A stretch of 64,000 nucleotides of DNA, taken from Lewinellaceae bacterium. GTDB taxonomy: Bacteria; Bacteroidota; Bacteroidia; Chitinophagales; Saprospiraceae. Below the pieces are notes generated by a model, which saw nothing but the letters and a program-made list of their open reading frames with translations, searched no databases and was not told where the DNA came from. Location of the stretch: NCBI GenBank assembly GCA_020636215.1, contig JACJYG010000004.1, positions 1,555,552 through 1,619,551 on the forward strand, given 5' to 3'. Below, piece by piece: positions 62,752 to 64,000 of the stretch. The position numbers were made by a program, and so were the translations under genes. The first letter of the stretch is position 1, and the number at the start of each line of letters is the position of its first letter.

Positions 62752-63909
62752 CTAAGGCCGCCGCCCAGCCAGAATAGCTTCGGCCTGTTCGGGTTCGAAA
62801 GGTGGAGACAAAAGATCGGTCGTTTCCTGGTAGCATCGGAAGAGGTCGGCGATAAAATGCAGGCGGTCGGGCAGGTCGGCCCAATCAATGGCGCCGGTTT
62901 CCTGCAAACTGTCGGGGGTGGGGTCAATCTGTTTCAACAAGGCAATCAGTTCTGTATTGGCCAGGTGCTGTAAGGAGGCAGGAAAACGGGCCTGCAGGTC
63001 ATGGCCGAGCCGCAGGTGCAGGCCTTTCGGAAAAGCTAGTTCCATTAGATGATCGGTGAGGAACAAGCGAATGTGATGGCGAGCAAGCTCCGAAAATTGC
63101 TGAATAGCATCATCCAAAGGGGTGGGCCGGCCGATAAAAGCCATGAATAAAGCCCACAATTCCATGATCCAGCTTCTGGTAGGAAAAAGCGTGTTGAGCA
63201 GGCGGCGCTTAAATATCTGTGGGTCCTCCACCGAGGCTTCCAGCGCTTCTGCAATTTCCGGTTGCAGCCGGGTCTGTTCATGAAACCCAATCTCGAGATT
63301 GGCTAGTAGGATATGTTCGGCCTTTTTCTTTTGGTCCGGCTCAAAAAAGGCCTGGTAATAGCGGGAAAAAGCCAGGCGCAGATACCGCTGCCCATCGGGC
63401 GGATCGCCAGGCCTAAGCGCGACGCAGAACCGGCCGATGTTGTCGGCATCGTAGGCCTCGTCGTTCAGGCAGGCCTCCACGAAACGGGCGAACTCCCGGG
63501 CAATTTCTGCATACACCTTCTGATTGCCCCGGGCCACCGAAGTACTGGCGCGATCCATTGCTGCTTTGGGGTCGATGGTGTCCCACACCAGTTTTGCAAT
63601 TCCCTCTTTACCCATCGCGGCCCCCTTGAGCAGGGCTGCATTGACAATCTCGGCCATGGCCTGGCTGATGGCCGGGGCGGCATTAAAGGCATTTTCAATG
63701 GCCTCGGTGAGGTCCTCCGCTCGGATCGTCTGGCCCGCCTGCCTGGAAGCCCAGGTGGCGAAAGTACACCAATTGGCGCAGGGCCCGGTACGCCCGGCTA
63801 TCACCAGTGACAGCTCGTGGTAGCTTTGGGTGATCTGTAGATTGCGGAGAACCGGATCGCTGAGGCCCGCGATGCGTTCAACCTCGGAAATGGACGTGAA
63901 TGGGGCCAT
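62752..63909 (-). CDS. Conserved protein of unknown function
   Basis: 385 aa, ATG at 63909, no signal peptide. The N-terminal ~70 residues contain NLQITQSYHELSLVIAGRTG and PCANWCTFATWASRQAGQTI. I recall that combination from proteins in several phyla (Actinomycetota, Myxococcota) without firm function; unverified. The rest is helical, with ADNIGRFCVALRPGDPPDGQ and a hydrophobic helix ILNTLF-type segment near 230-260 (SWIMELWALFMAFIG) that might touch a membrane. Conserved Cys, His and Trp in the N-terminal motif hint at a metal or cofactor site. Intact. Confidence 0.6.
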   Translation of the reverse strand: MAPFTSISEVERIAGLSDPVLRNLQITQSYHELSLVIAGRTGPCANWCTFATWASRQAGQTIRAEDLTEAIENAFNAAPAISQAMAEIVNAALLKGAAMGKEGIAKLVWDTIDPKAAMDRASTSVARGNQKVYAEIAREFARFVEACLNDEAYDADNIGRFCVALRPGDPPDGQRYLRLAFSRYYQAFFEPDQKKKAEHILLANLEIGFHEQTRLQPEIAEALEASVEDPQIFKRRLLNTLFPTRSWIMELWALFMAFIGRPTPLDDAIQQFSELARHHIRLFLTDHLMELAFPKGLHLRLGHDLQARFPASLQHLANTELIALLKQIDPTPDSLQETGAIDWADLPDRLHFIADLFRCYQETTDLLSPPFEPEQAEAILAGRRP

Positions 63910-64000
63910 TTCATGATGATTTAGCCTTTAAAATTAGCTAAATTAGGCTTGCCGGGAAATACGCTTGTGGAAAATGTACCAACAAGTGCTTATAGCGGTT

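Overview
The window looks like a chromosome segment of a Bacteroidota bacterium, most likely a Saprospiria relative (Lewinella, Haliscomenobacter or Phaeodactylibacter type). The signs are a type IX secretion C-terminal sorting domain, DUF5686 and DUF4294 proteins, Bacteroidota-style promoters (TTTG / TAnnTTTG), weak or absent Shine-Dalgarno sites, and many GGTTGAG-type minisatellites and palindromic repeats between genes. No rRNA, tRNA or CRISPR array was seen.

Layout. 0-2.2 kb: an edge-cut ABC substrate-binding lipoprotein, divergent from a CbpA-type DnaJ and a small conserved protein. 2.2-2.8 kb: a vgrG relic and palindromes. 2.8-6.8 kb: a ferrous iron operon (DtxR-type regulator, membrane-anchored regulator with two FeoA domains, FeoB split into GTPase and permease). 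6.9-10.0 kb: an EF-hand protein and a DUF2202 protein, divergent from a mirror-image pair of ECF-like promoters, then an ECF sigma factor and a likely membrane anti-sigma factor. 10-16.8 kb: a methyltransferase, two amidohydrolase-fold proteins, DUF4294. 17-21 kb: cysS, a broken T9SS cargo gene, a lipoprotein. 21.9-27.1 kb: an operon of a small membrane protein, mutL, two rhomboids and an EEP nuclease. 27.5-39 kb: DUF5686 protein, a CHAT-STAND-WD40 protein with an in-frame stop, a PurF-type enzyme and an aminotransferase.

39.2-60.3 kb is the most unusual part: about 21 kb of genes all on the minus strand. In transcription order they are a small beta-rich protein, a pentapeptide-repeat protein fused to an EF-Tu-like GTPase domain, a giant (~1,700 aa) protein with a formin-like proline-rich stretch, a small secreted protein, a ricin-lectin/fibre-like protein, a ~700-aa unknown, a DUF6603 protein (~1,500 aa), a 768-aa unknown and a HEAT-like protein with a membrane segment. 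Almost none resemble housekeeping genes. The block may be an undescribed multi-protein surface or secreted system. Several of these genes carry frameshifts; where I could reconstruct them, they are one-base homopolymer contractions, so base-calling errors are more likely than decay.

60.7-64 kb holds two conserved proteins of unknown function. The accessory features (vgrG relic, STAND receptor, EF-Tu-like GTPase, large lectin/beta proteins) suggest a genome with a history of secretion or conflict systems.
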